Notes: a model not told the origin generated them from the letters alone. DNA of 64,000 nt from Flavobacterium endoglycinae (GCF_017352115.1 NZ_CP071448.1:62001-126000), one strand, 5' to 3'. Shown: positions 53,185 to 62,272, counted from the first letter of the stretch. Translations and numbers: made by a program.

Positions 53185-56100
53185 ATGAACCTTTTCCATT
53201 TTGAAAAAATATCTCAGAGACTTATAATCTTATTGATGATTCTTTTTTCCTCAGCCACAAAGGCGCAAAACTCTGATGAATCAGATAAATTTGCTCCAAA
53301 CTTTATTCCACCATCTCCAGCAGCAGCTGGTTTAGGAAATTATGGTAATATTCCGGTAGGAATGTCTACTGGATCACCTAATGTAAATCTAGATCTTTAC
53401 ACGTTAAAAGAAAATGGGATTTCAATTCCAATTTCTCTGAGCTACAGTTCAAATGGAGTAAAGATTGATGCTGTCTCAAAACAATTAGGGATTGATTGGG
53501 ATTTAATTGCAGGCGGAGTTATAAGCAGACAAGTAAATGGTGATGACGATTTTAAAGTTGCTTGGTCAACTCCTGACGAACTAAGGCTTTGTATTCCTTC
53601 TGATCTTTCTGCTATTGCATTAAATGCACACCCACCTCAAAAAGATATTTTTAGTTATAGTGCACCAGGAATTTCAGGAAAATTTATTCTTGATGGAAGC
53701 TCTTTTCGAGAATTGAATGTTTCTGATAATAAAATCGAAATGTTTTTCGTACCTAATTCATCAGGGGAAAACGTTCGCACTTTTAAGATAACTTCTATTG
53801 ACGGTACTGAATATTATTTTGGAGAAGGATCAGCCAGAGAAAGTTCCAGCAATGTCAATTATTGCGGCCTACCAGATCCAAGCTCTAGTGAAACGGCTTA
53901 TTTATTAACTAAAATAAAAACAGCCTTAGGCCAGGAGGCTTATTTTAAATACACATCACAACTATTTACATCTACTAATTATCAACAAAAAGGAAGTTCA
54001 ATGGTTATTGGTACTGCTTTACCGTCAACTGCTAGTATAGCTACTCCATGTAATTCGATTGAACGACACACCTCTTACTTTTTGGAATCGATTGAATTAA
54101 ATGATAAAAAAATAACATTTGAATATTTTGATCTGGAAACTAATTTTAATTATCAAGAATCAAAACAATTAAAAAAAATTAAAATTTACTCTGGATTAAA
54201 TACTCTTTTCAAATCTTATGAATTCAGCTATTATACGATTTTACCTAATACTAATTCTGATGGATTAAATTCATTTACTAAAACTGATAAGAAAAGATTT
54301 TTTTTAAAGGACATAAAAGAATATAATAATATAGAAACTATAAATTTTACAAAATATAGTTTTGAGTATTACACTCCTGAAGGATTGCCTCCTAGAAATT
54401 CTTATTCTAAAGATATTTATGGGTATTATAATGCAAGAAACAATAAAAACATGCTTTACAATAATCTTTCACCTTTAAGCAATTTTTATAAGGTTTTTAA
54501 AGATGCAGGTACAGCAGATAGAAGCCCTAATGCCGATGTAGTAGGATATGGGATGTTGAAAAGTATTACTTACCCAACTAAAGGTAAAACAGAGTTTGTC
54601 TACGAACCTAATTCAGTGTATATTGACAAAACATTTTATCCTCCTAAAACTGTTTATTCTATAGGTCAGGAAGCCGCCACAACGGCTAAATCTATTGATT
54701 CACCTGTCTTTAACATTCCTTATGCACAAACTGTTACTTTATACGGAGAAGCGGAATTAATGTATATTGGGACCGGAATCTGTACTGAAGAATCTTATCC
54801 AACACATTGGAATCCATACGCGACTGTATCTTTAATTAATCAGGCTAATAATCAGATAGTAGCTACCTTGCGTTCCGATAATAATCCAACAATAGATGCC
54901 AGTATTGGTGCTGGAAACTACTTTTTAAGAGTTACTTCAATACGAGCATGTCTTAATATATATGGTTCAGTTACTTATACCTTAACCCAGCCTTATACTG
55001 CTAAAGTGAATGATCCAGTAGCCGGGGTACGAGTAAAGAAAACCTTAGATTATGACAATAAGGGAAATGTAAATATCAAAAAATACTATTATGGAACACA
55101 GGATTGCCTGAACTGTAGTTCAGGTACATTTGCAGTAGGAAATCCTGATTCTGTTGGTAACACAGACCTTTTTATATCTAGTGCTAGGCAGACCTATACC
55201 ATGTTTTCTAATTCAAAAGTTCCCTTAAATTCATTTGATGGACCGAATTTTAACTATGGCAGCGTTATTGAAAGTTTTGGAGAAGATTTTGAAAACGGAG
55301 GTACTATACATTATTTCATAACAAGATCTGATGAACCTTCAGTGGGAATTTGCGACGAATATATCAGAGGAACACCTTATTCGAATGGTTTTCTAGGCGG
55401 AACCGAATACAAAAATATTACTTTTAGAAAAAACGGCAATAATTATATTTATCTGGCACAAGAAGAATCAATTTTCACCCATGATGAATCATATGATTTT
55501 GTGGCAAATAATTACACTTCAAGATTGTATCAAATTATTACAAATCCTAGTTCATCAACATCAACACCAATAACCGATTATTATTATAATTTCAATATTT
55601 ATCAAACAAGAAGCCAGCGTCATTATTTATCAAAAAAAATATCGACCATTTATGATTTGAATGGGCAGAATCCTTTCACAACAACAACAAACTACAATTA
55701 CAGCAGCCCCAACCATAAACAGATGACCTCACAGGTAAGCACAAGTTCTAATGCAGAAACTATAGAGAAAAAGTTTTTCTATGCCAAAGATCCTGAAATG
55801 TCTTCAAAACCATTTGTAAGCCAGCTTATAACAGCCAATATGGTGGGTACTCCTCTGGACACGCAAAGTTTTAAAGCCGGAACAAAATTATCCGAACAGC
55901 TTACTATTTATGACCGAAGCACTTCGACAGGTAATTTGCTGCTGCCTAAAACGGTTTATGCCGCTAAATTCCCGAATGCACTGCCCAATATAGCCGCATC
56001 TTCAATCGGACAGCTAGAGAAAAAAATCACTTTCGACCAGTATGATGCTGCCGGGAATATTATCCAGTACACCCTTGAAAACGGCACCCCCGTTTCAGTG

Positions 56101-56427
56101 ATCTGGGGCTACGGACAGACACAGCCTATTGCCAAAATTGAAAACGCTCTTTACAGTGCGGTTTCGTCTTACTCAGCCAATCTGCAGACCAAATCTGACA
56201 GCGGTACAGAGGCTGCTCTCATCACCGATTTAAATGCCCTGAGAGCCGCATTTCCTAATGCCATGGTGACCACTTACACCTACAAACCGCTTGTTGGCAT
56301 AAGCACCGTGACAGATCCTAAAGGAGAGAAAACTACTTATACCTATGACAGTTTTAACAGACTTGAAACCGTAAAAGACAAAGACGGAAACCTGCTTACA
56401 GAAAACCAGTACAATTACAAGCCGTAA
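53185..56427 (+). CDS. Large secreted YD/RHS-repeat protein, first subunit
   Basis: The 1080-residue product has a signal peptide (ending TKAQN). The N-terminal region (PPSPAAAGLGNYGNIPVG, then PISLSYSSNGVKIDAVSKQLG and DWDLIAGGVISRQVNGDDDF) is typical of the SpvB/TcaC-like start of Bacteroidota RHS proteins. A long beta-strand body follows, and it ends in YD repeats (STVTDPKGEKTTYTYDSFNRLETVKDKDGNL). There is no core DPxG motif, so it should act with the 1161-residue RHS protein 13 bp downstream, much as TcB and TcC form one cage. Base composition becomes richer in GC after about 55.7 kb. Confidence 0.88.
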   Translation: MNLFHFEKISQRLIILLMILFSSATKAQNSDESDKFAPNFIPPSPAAAGLGNYGNIPVGMSTGSPNVNLDLYTLKENGISIPISLSYSSNGVKIDAVSKQLGIDWDLIAGGVISRQVNGDDDFKVAWSTPDELRLCIPSDLSAIALNAHPPQKDIFSYSAPGISGKFILDGSSFRELNVSDNKIEMFFVPNSSGENVRTFKITSIDGTEYYFGEGSARESSSNVNYCGLPDPSSSETAYLLTKIKTALGQEAYFKYTSQLFTSTNYQQKGSSMVIGTALPSTASIATPCNSIERHTSYFLESIELNDKKITFEYFDLETNFNYQESKQLKKIKIYSGLNTLFKSYEFSYYTILPNTNSDGLNSFTKTDKKRFFLKDIKEYNNIETINFTKYSFEYYTPEGLPPRNSYSKDIYGYYNARNNKNMLYNNLSPLSNFYKVFKDAGTADRSPNADVVGYGMLKSITYPTKGKTEFVYEPNSVYIDKTFYPPKTVYSIGQEAATTAKSIDSPVFNIPYAQTVTLYGEAELMYIGTGICTEESYPTHWNPYATVSLINQANNQIVATLRSDNNPTIDASIGAGNYFLRVTSIRACLNIYGSVTYTLTQPYTAKVNDPVAGVRVKKTLDYDNKGNVNIKKYYYGTQDCLNCSSGTFAVGNPDSVGNTDLFISSARQTYTMFSNSKVPLNSFDGPNFNYGSVIESFGEDFENGGTIHYFITRSDEPSVGICDEYIRGTPYSNGFLGGTEYKNITFRKNGNNYIYLAQEESIFTHDESYDFVANNYTSRLYQIITNPSSSTSTPITDYYYNFNIYQTRSQRHYLSKKISTIYDLNGQNPFTTTTNYNYSSPNHKQMTSQVSTSSNAETIEKKFFYAKDPEMSSKPFVSQLITANMVGTPLDTQSFKAGTKLSEQLTIYDRSTSTGNLLLPKTVYAAKFPNALPNIAASSIGQLEKKITFDQYDAAGNIIQYTLENGTPVSVIWGYGQTQPIAKIENALYSAVSSYSANLQTKSDSGTEAALITDLNALRAAFPNAMVTTYTYKPLVGISTVTDPKGEKTTYTYDSFNRLETVKDKDGNLLTENQYNYKP

Positions 56428-56440
56428 AACCAGAAGCAAT

Positions 56441-59400
56441 ATGAAAAACATACTAAAACTCCTTTTGGTTTTCTTTCCTATATTGGTAAAAAGCCAGACA
56501 CAGACCGAAAATTATATTAAAACAGTTACCTATAAAACAGCCAGTGCTGTTAAAATCACTGCACCAACTATTTTACAGGCTGCACAGACTGTCACTTACT
56601 TCGACGGACTGGGAAGACCTGTGCAGAAAATTGCAGGACAGCAGTCTGCTGCAGGAAAAGACATTGTAACACATATCGAATACGACAGCTTCGGAAGACA
56701 GCCTGAAGAATACCTTCCTTTTAAAGCCGAAACAACCGGAATGGCTTTTGATGCCTCGGCTAAAACTAAACTGATGTCTTATTACAGCACTCCAAATGCT
56801 TCGCTAAACGGAAATCCGGCTCTGGAAGCCACCAATTATCCTTTCAGCCGTAAGGAGCTCGAAGCCTCTCCCCTTAACCGTGTCCTGAAGCAGGCTGCTC
56901 CGGGAAATGACTGGAGATCAGGCTTGGGACATGAAATAAAAATGGACTACCAGACCAATACAGCCAATGAAGTAAAGAATTTTACAGCTGTTACAGCATG
57001 GAATACTTCCACGGGACTATATGAGATTTCTTTAGGAAATGCGGCCGGAAATGTTTATTATGCTCCATCACAGCTCAGCAAAACAGTCACTTATGACGAA
57101 AACACTGCTGCTGTCCCTTCTGAAACAAATGGATCGACAGTGGAATTTAAAAACAAAGAAGGACAGGTCGTTTTAAAAAGGACCTATGATGCCGGAGTGA
57201 AACACGACACTTATTATGTCTATGATCTGTACGGAAACCTTACCTATGTAATTCCGCCGAAAGCAGATGCAGCTATTACAGCAACAGTTTTAAACGATTT
57301 GTGCTACCAGTACAAATACGATTACCGCAACCGTCTGGCCGAGAAAAAACTGCCTGGAAAACAGTGGGAATTTATAGTGTATGACAAACTTGACAGACCT
57401 GTGGCTGCAGGACCTGCCAATTCTCCGTTCTCGGATTTAACTACTGCTGGATGGACAGTAACCAAATATGATATCATAAACCGTCCTATACTAACAGCAT
57501 GGATGCCGGGAACTGTTACAACTGCAGACCGGAAAGCATGGCAGGATGCACAGAATGCCGTAACCACAAACCCAAGCGAGACTAAAACTGCTGCGGCTAC
57601 AGTAATGCCTCCGGCTACGGGAGTAAGTTTCAGGTACAGCAATCTGTACTGGCCTACATCCGGATATCATGTGCTCACAGTTAATTATTATGACGATTAT
57701 GATTATCCAAATACTCCGGTGATTCCTGCCACAGTTGAAACACAGCCTGTTTATTACAACAATACCGTAAAACCTAAAGGACTTGCCACAGGAAGCTGGA
57801 CACGTATTCTGGAAACCAGCACGCTATATAGAAATGAATCTTCATATACGCTGTATGATGCTAAAGCAAGACCGGTAAGAGCATACACCGCAAACCATCT
57901 GGGAGGCTACATGTATACCGACAGTAAACTGGATTTTTCTGGGAAAACCGAATACAGCATCACCAGACATAAAAGATTAAGCACTGATGCAGAACTGACC
58001 ACTAAAGATGTTTTCACCTACTCTGCCCAGGACCGTTTACTTACACAGACCCATCAGATAAATGGAGGCACTGTTGAATTAATTGCGGCTAATACTTATG
58101 ATGAATTAGGGCAGCTGGTTTCTAAAAAAGTGGGAAATACAGCTGCAGCACCAGCCCAGAAAGTGGATTACACCTATAACATCCGCGGATGGCTGACAGC
58201 CGTAAATGATATAAACACGCTTTCTAAAACCGGAGACCCGAAAGATCTATTTGCTTTTAAGATTAACTATAACAATCCAACATCCGGAGGAACTGCGTTA
58301 TATAACGGAAATATCAGCCAGACTCATTGGAAAACTTCCGCTTCAGAGAGTGTAACCAGAAATTATAATTATACTTACGATAAGCTGAACAGACTTGTAA
58401 ATGCTGATTTTAGAAACAATACTGCCACTGCCCAGAATTCAAGCTATTTTGAAAAAGTCCAGTATGACAAAAATGGAAACATCACCTTCCTGCACCGTTC
58501 AGGTGATGTGGTCGCTCAGGCCAATCTGGAATGGATGGATTATATGTTTTATTATTACAATGGAAACCAGCTGACAAGAATAAAAGAGGAAGGAAATAAC
58601 TATTTTGGTTTCACCACCCAGATTGCCCAGACCAACACGGCAGACCAGTACAGCTACGATGCTAATGGCAATATGACCAGAGACAATAACAAAAATATTA
58701 CCACCATAACCTACAACCACTTAAACCTGCCAGCCAAAATAACTTTTGCCACAGCAGGAAACATTGTATATATTTACAATGCTGCAGGGCAGAAAGTGCA
58801 GAAGATTGTAACGGTTACTTCGCCGGCAAGTGTTACAACCACTGATTATCTGGGAGGTTACCAGTATGATAATAGTTCATTGAAATTTTTTCCAACTGCT
58901 GAGGGTTACGTTGAACCTGTTTCTGGGGCCTATAAATATATTTACCAGTACAAAGATCATCTCGGCAGTGTGCGTATAAGCTATGACAAAACACTTGCCA
59001 TTAAAGAAGAAAGTAATTTCTACCCTTTCGGGCTGAAACAGGAAGGATATAATATGGTTAAAACCGGCGTTGAGAATAAGTATAAATACAATGGAAAGGA
59101 GCTCCAAGATGAGCTGGGGCTCAATATGTATGATATGGATATGAGACAATATGACCCAGCAATTGCAAGATGGGTAGTGCATGACCCTATTGTTCATTAT
59201 GATAAATCTCCTTATAGTGCATATGATAATAATCCTATTTATTGGGCTGACCCAAGTGGAATGGACGGTGAACATTATAATTGGAATACAGGTAAATATG
59301 AAAATGATAAAGGAAAGGAAGTATCTTTTGAAACAGCACTAGCAAGTGTAACTGGAAAGTCACAATCATCAGAAGACACTGCTGAATCAGAAAGCGCGAG

Positions 59401-59926
59401 TTCAGACGTTGAAAGTAATACCAACGACATTCATCCAAGAGGCAATGATTTTAAAAATAGACCTAGAACTACTAAGGTACTTGAACAATTATATGGATAT
59501 GTTAAAAACCATCCTAGTGTTTTAGAGACTTTGTCAGACTATTCAGGCTGGTCAACAATGGAAGTCCTGCAGCAACTGAAATATAAGCAAGGAAATGTTA
59601 TTTTAGGAATTGAAAGTTTAACTTGGGACAAGCGTTTACCTGACGGAATTACTATGAGTTCAAAAGATATAAGACTAGAAATTGTAGATTCGAACAATTT
59701 AGAAAAAGCTAAAACTAACGAACAGATTCAAGCTTGGTCGTTTTTTGTTGCTGTTACGGTATTACATGAAGTTGTCCATGCTGGTAGATTGGCAAATAAT
59801 ATGGATGGAGGAAAAGAAAAGGTAGAAAAAGGTTGGCAATGGGAGTATAGAGTATTTGGAAATACAACAACTCCAAAAAATATGAATGAGATGTATAAAA
59901 CTTATGATTGGAATTTTAAATATTAA
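56441..59926 (+). CDS. RHS protein with DUF6443 and a metallopeptidase-like toxin tip
   Basis: This 1161-residue protein has a signal peptide (ending VKSQT). A DUF6443 region contains QTVTYFDGLGRPVQKI, and many YD repeats follow. The RHS core (about 830-950) contains YKDHLGSVRISY, ESNFYPFGLKQEGYN, KYNGKELQDELGLNMYD-type sequence and DPSGMDG at about residue 945. The last 215 residues are AT-rich and unlike the core. They contain LHEVVHAGRLANN, an HExxH zinc site near 1109, with WQWEYRVFG offering a third acidic ligand. This is the standard layout of a polymorphic toxin whose tip is a metallopeptidase. A lipoprotein gene follows 7 bp later. Confidence 0.9.
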   Translation: MKNILKLLLVFFPILVKSQTQTENYIKTVTYKTASAVKITAPTILQAAQTVTYFDGLGRPVQKIAGQQSAAGKDIVTHIEYDSFGRQPEEYLPFKAETTGMAFDASAKTKLMSYYSTPNASLNGNPALEATNYPFSRKELEASPLNRVLKQAAPGNDWRSGLGHEIKMDYQTNTANEVKNFTAVTAWNTSTGLYEISLGNAAGNVYYAPSQLSKTVTYDENTAAVPSETNGSTVEFKNKEGQVVLKRTYDAGVKHDTYYVYDLYGNLTYVIPPKADAAITATVLNDLCYQYKYDYRNRLAEKKLPGKQWEFIVYDKLDRPVAAGPANSPFSDLTTAGWTVTKYDIINRPILTAWMPGTVTTADRKAWQDAQNAVTTNPSETKTAAATVMPPATGVSFRYSNLYWPTSGYHVLTVNYYDDYDYPNTPVIPATVETQPVYYNNTVKPKGLATGSWTRILETSTLYRNESSYTLYDAKARPVRAYTANHLGGYMYTDSKLDFSGKTEYSITRHKRLSTDAELTTKDVFTYSAQDRLLTQTHQINGGTVELIAANTYDELGQLVSKKVGNTAAAPAQKVDYTYNIRGWLTAVNDINTLSKTGDPKDLFAFKINYNNPTSGGTALYNGNISQTHWKTSASESVTRNYNYTYDKLNRLVNADFRNNTATAQNSSYFEKVQYDKNGNITFLHRSGDVVAQANLEWMDYMFYYYNGNQLTRIKEEGNNYFGFTTQIAQTNTADQYSYDANGNMTRDNNKNITTITYNHLNLPAKITFATAGNIVYIYNAAGQKVQKIVTVTSPASVTTTDYLGGYQYDNSSLKFFPTAEGYVEPVSGAYKYIYQYKDHLGSVRISYDKTLAIKEESNFYPFGLKQEGYNMVKTGVENKYKYNGKELQDELGLNMYDMDMRQYDPAIARWVVHDPIVHYDKSPYSAYDNNPIYWADPSGMDGEHYNWNTGKYENDKGKEVSFETALASVTGKSQSSEDTAESESASSDVESNTNDIHPRGNDFKNRPRTTKVLEQLYGYVKNHPSVLETLSDYSGWSTMEVLQQLKYKQGNVILGIESLTWDKRLPDGITMSSKDIRLEIVDSNNLEKAKTNEQIQAWSFFVAVTVLHEVVHAGRLANNMDGGKEKVEKGWQWEYRVFGNTTTPKNMNEMYKTYDWNFKY

Positions 59927-59933
59927 ATTTGAT

Positions 59934-60503
59934 ATGAAAAAAAATATATTAAATAGAAAGAGTATTTTTTCTTTATTAATCATTGTATTTTTGTCTTGTA
60001 CTAATAAAGTTAAATTAGAACAGCAATTTATAGAAGAAAATTTCTTAAAAATTGTAGACACATTACCGTATGACACGGGAACATTTGTACCACTAGAAAA
60101 AGATACTATTAAATTTTCTGAATTGGCTCTTCATTTTAGTCAGAAGATTGACTATAACAAAAAAATAGATGAAATTACCACAGGTTTTTTTGAAGATAAT
60201 AAGCAGTTAAAATCAACATTTCAAAGTGTGTTAGAACATGGAACTAATTCAGAATATTTTTTAGACTCAAATTTTCCTAAAAAAATTGGGAAGTATCGAA
60301 TTTATTTTAATGAAAATCAGATTGATAAAAAAATCAAATTTGCTGGTAGAATTGATATTGAAAATTTGAAAATTTATAATGATAAAGCTATTTTGATTTT
60401 ATCAGAGTCAGTTCAGCGATTTGGTACGACATATATTGTTTTTCTTGTCAAAGAGAAAGGAGAATGGAGAGTACTGGAACGTAAGGTTTTATATCAAAGC
60501 TAA
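59934..60503 (+). CDS. Lipoprotein, putative immunity protein 1
   Basis: The start at 59934 gives a lipoprotein signal (MKKNILNRKSIFSLLIIVFLSC, lipobox FLSC). The mature part is about 168 residues, beta-rich and Lys-rich, with IGKYRIYFNENQIDKKIKF and TYIVFLVKEKGEWRVLERK. I do not recognise the family. It lies 7 bp behind the HEVVH toxin tip and shares its AT-rich composition, so it is best read as its immunity protein. It sits in the periplasm or at the outer membrane, where it could block an incoming toxin. Confidence 0.75.
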   Translation: MKKNILNRKSIFSLLIIVFLSCTNKVKLEQQFIEENFLKIVDTLPYDTGTFVPLEKDTIKFSELALHFSQKIDYNKKIDEITTGFFEDNKQLKSTFQSVLEHGTNSEYFLDSNFPKKIGKYRIYFNENQIDKKIKFAGRIDIENLKIYNDKAILILSESVQRFGTTYIVFLVKEKGEWRVLERKVLYQS

Positions 60504-60538
60504 TTTTTATTAGAACAATTTTTGTTTTATAAAAGTTT

Positions 60539-60548
60539 AAAGCCATTC
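60539..60548 (+). other. Orphan terminator arm interrupted by an IS1-type end
   Basis: AAAGCCATTC, 35 bp after the lipoprotein stop, equals the left arm of the intact terminator at 62273. Its expected right arm is missing, and an IS1-type inverted repeat begins at the very next base. Confidence 0.55.
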
Positions 60549-60659
60549 GGTAGTGTTTCAAAGTTAGTGATATGAGATTTTGAAATTCTAACCTTTAGAA
60601 ATTGAATAAATTTTAGAAATAAATAATTTAAAGATGAGCAGTAATGCTCATCTTTTTTG
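60549..60659 (+). repeat. 111-bp tandem repeat, copy 1 (IS1-type end plus hairpin)
   Basis: This unit begins GGTAGTGTTTCAAAG then TTAGTGAT, which resembles IS1-family terminal repeats. It ends with the hairpin arms AAAGATGAGC and GCTCATCTTT around loop AGTAAT (60630-60655), followed by T3. The hairpin can act as a terminator for the immunity-like gene. Confidence 0.75.
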
Positions 60660-60770
60660 GGTAGTGTTTCAAAGTTAGTGATATGAGATTTTGGAACTCT
60701 AACCTTTTGAAATTGAATAAATTTTAGAAATAAATAATTTAAAGATGAGCATTACTGCTCATCTTTTTTG
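60660..60770 (+). repeat. 111-bp tandem repeat, copy 2 (loop inverted)
   Basis: This is a near-identical copy of the preceding unit with a few substitutions. The hairpin arms are the same but the loop is ATTACT, the reverse complement of the first copy's AGTAAT, at 60751-60756. Confidence 0.75.
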
Positions 60771-60813
60771 TTTTAATATTGCCTTAAATGAGCTAAAATG
60801 AATAAAAATGCGA

Positions 60814-61120
60814 CATAATGTTCCAAAGTTAGTGATGGTATGAATTGTTCAAAATGTAAAGAGCAGAAGGTTATTAAAAATGGGAGAACAAAAAATAATA
60901 AACAGCAGTACTATTGTAAAATGTGCTCTCACCGTTTTATAGAATATTATACAAATCAAGCTTACAAATTAGATATTAATGAAAAGATTGTTCAATTAAC
61001 CAAAGAGGGATTAGGAATAAGAAGCACTGCAAGAATACTGGAAATATCAGCCACGACATTATTGAAAAGAATTGTCTGCATTGCGAGAAATATAATCAGA
61101 CCAAATATCAGCAGAGGCAA
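60814..61120 (+). mobile_element. Truncated IS1-family element
   Basis: A third IS1-type end (TTCCAAAGTTAGTGAT, 60821-60836) directly precedes a transposase start at 60840. The transposase sequence stops matching near 61120, where a REP-like palindrome takes over. No right-hand terminal repeat was found. Confidence 0.7.
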
Positions 61121-61211
61121 AACCCGATCGCGCAGATATATCGACAACGATCGCGCGGATTTGCAATCCGTGCCCACAAAGAATATAAACCGCAACCGTA
61201 AAAAGTTGTAG
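60840..61211 (+). pseudogene. Truncated IS1-family transposase (InsA-type N-terminus)
   Basis: The 123-codon frame begins MNCSKCKEQKVIKNGRTK and continues QQYYCKMCSHRF, a Cys4 zinc finger. An HTH follows (LTKEGLGIRSTARILEISATTLLKRI). This is the InsA-like N-terminus of IS1-family transposases. A complete enzyme is over 200 residues with a DDE domain. Here family sequence ends near residue 94 and the remaining codons (including RADLQSVPTKN) come from a REP-like repeat. It cannot be functional as a transposase, though the DNA-binding part might still bind IS ends. Confidence 0.8.
61121..61182. repeat. REP-like palindromic element, copy A
   Basis: AACCCGATCGCGCAGATATA leads into the perfect palindrome CGGATTTGCAATCCG (61156-61170) and TGCCCACAAAG. 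When translated the palindrome gives ADLQSVP, a motif scattered through Bacteroidota genomes. Confidence 0.75.
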
Positions 61212-61266
61212 TTTTGGTTTTTATAAATGGATGGAATTTTACTATTAGACTTGTTAAATTTGGGAT

Positions 61267-61293
61267 GGGCACGGATTGCAAATCCGCGCTATC
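61267..61293. repeat. REP-like palindromic element, copy B (inverted)
   Basis: These 27 bp are the reverse complement of 61153-61175 and neighbours with one difference. Copies A and B form an inverted pair about 90 bp apart, between the broken transposase and the second tip remnant. Confidence 0.72.
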
Positions 61294-61295
61294 TG

Positions 61296-61516
61296 ATGAA
61301 TTGAATAAAAAGACGGATGTATCAACAACTACATACAAAGGAACATTCAATACTATTGAAACTAGCACCTATACTCTTACGACACCTCATGGTAAAAAAG
61401 AACCATCATCGGCAGGCTCTACAAATTCTATTGTAGGAGACGCATTCAAAATTTTGTATGGTCTTTTTACAGACCATATGGATTATACTATTAGAAATTT
61501 AAATAACTTAAATTAA
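61296..61516 (+). pseudogene. Second toxin-tip remnant
   Basis: An open frame from 61214 to 61516 has only a TTG start, and its first 27 codons overlap REP copy B, so the genuine part is about 61296-61516. It encodes DELNKKTDVSTTTYKGTF through NSIVGDAFKILYGLFTDHMD to a stop. No known toxin motif is visible. Its size, AT-rich composition and position 6 bp before a lipoprotein gene mirror the intact tip-lipoprotein pair upstream. I read it as the C-terminal end of a displaced RHS tip. Confidence 0.5.
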
Positions 61517-61522
61517 TTAATT

Positions 61523-62161
61523 ATGAAAAAAATAATCTTTTTAAGATTGTTATTTATTCCCATTATGTTTGCAAGTTGTAATGGTCAAGTAATAAGTAAA
61601 GAAGATATTAACGAATATATTAAGAGTAAGGGTGAATTTGACAAAATTTTAACTTCTCATTTTCCAAATAAACTTGTTGCATATCCATATACAATTATCA
61701 ACAATAAAAATAAATCTAAAAATGATATTTGTTTCATGTTGTATGAGAATGATGTAGATTCATTAAAAATTGATTCAATAATAAATAAATATTACTTTGT
61801 TGCAAAATATACATACCAAGATTCGTGTCTTTTTTTAATTAATAGATTTGAAACAAAAAATACATACGAAAATAGGAAAAAGGTTGAAATATTAGATTCT
61901 CTATTAGTAAATAGAGACTGCTATAAAATGAAATATCCAGTACCAAATTTTAAGGTTTATAATCTTACAGATGGAAGAGGCTTAAAGCTAGATGAGAGTT
62001 TTAATATTTATGTATTAGATGCTAAATCAGGAAATCGCTTTGAAAATTTCAATTTGCTTCCTAATTTACAAATGCCACCTGAATGGCAAAATGGATATTC
62101 AAAAGGAATAGCATGTAGTAAAAAAGATAAAACTTTAATATACTGGGGTATTATTTGGTGA
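61523..62161 (+). CDS. Lipoprotein, putative immunity protein 2
   Basis: The 212-residue product has a lipoprotein signal (MKKIIFLRLLFIPIMFASC, lipobox FASC, Cys at 19). The mature domain is Lys/Asn/Asp-rich with YTYQDSCLFLINRFETKN and LLPNLQMPPEWQNGYSKG. It is not alignable by eye with the other two lipoproteins, but it has the same size, signal type and place directly behind a tip remnant. The reading frame is intact, consistent with selection for immunity after loss of the cognate toxin. Confidence 0.72.
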   Translation: MKKIIFLRLLFIPIMFASCNGQVISKEDINEYIKSKGEFDKILTSHFPNKLVAYPYTIINNKNKSKNDICFMLYENDVDSLKIDSIINKYYFVAKYTYQDSCLFLINRFETKNTYENRKKVEILDSLLVNRDCYKMKYPVPNFKVYNLTDGRGLKLDESFNIYVLDAKSGNRFENFNLLPNLQMPPEWQNGYSKGIACSKKDKTLIYWGIIW

Positions 62162-62163
62162 AT

Positions 62164-62256
62164 AACCCGATCACGCAGATATATCGACAGCGATAGCGCA
62201 GTTTTGTAAACCGTGCCCGCAGAGAACATCCACTGCCAGCGCGAGCGTTGCGCTCG
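62164..62256. repeat. REP-like element, copy C, with extra hairpin
   Basis: AACCCGATCACGCAGATATA and CCGTGCCCGCAGAGAA match copy A in order, but the central palindrome is degraded (CAGTTTTGTAAACCG). A separate perfect hairpin, CGAGCG-TTG-CGCTCG, lies at 62242-62256. Confidence 0.7.
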
Positions 62257-62272
62257 TGAACACAATCAAAGC

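Noticed and set aside
58877..59275. Minus-strand ORF of 132 codons in the RHS core
   Set aside because: It is antisense to the conserved RHS core; its hydrophobic, Ile-rich product is a shadow of the AT-rich coding strand.
59762..60076. Minus-strand ORF across the toxin tip and lipoprotein start
   Set aside because: It opposes two supported genes and has no start context or family.
60549..60770. Tandem 111-bp units as a CRISPR array
   Set aside because: Only two units, with no short repeat-spacer pattern; the units carry IS1-type ends and terminator hairpins.
60840..61211. Functional small DNA-binding regulator
   Set aside because: The zinc finger and HTH match IS1 InsA-type transposases, and the C-terminal codons come from a REP repeat, so it is a truncated transposase.
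61108..61368. Minus-strand ORF with SADLQSVP
   Set aside because: It is the translation of REP copies A and B and has no other support. The same holds for 60992-61195 and 62008-62265.
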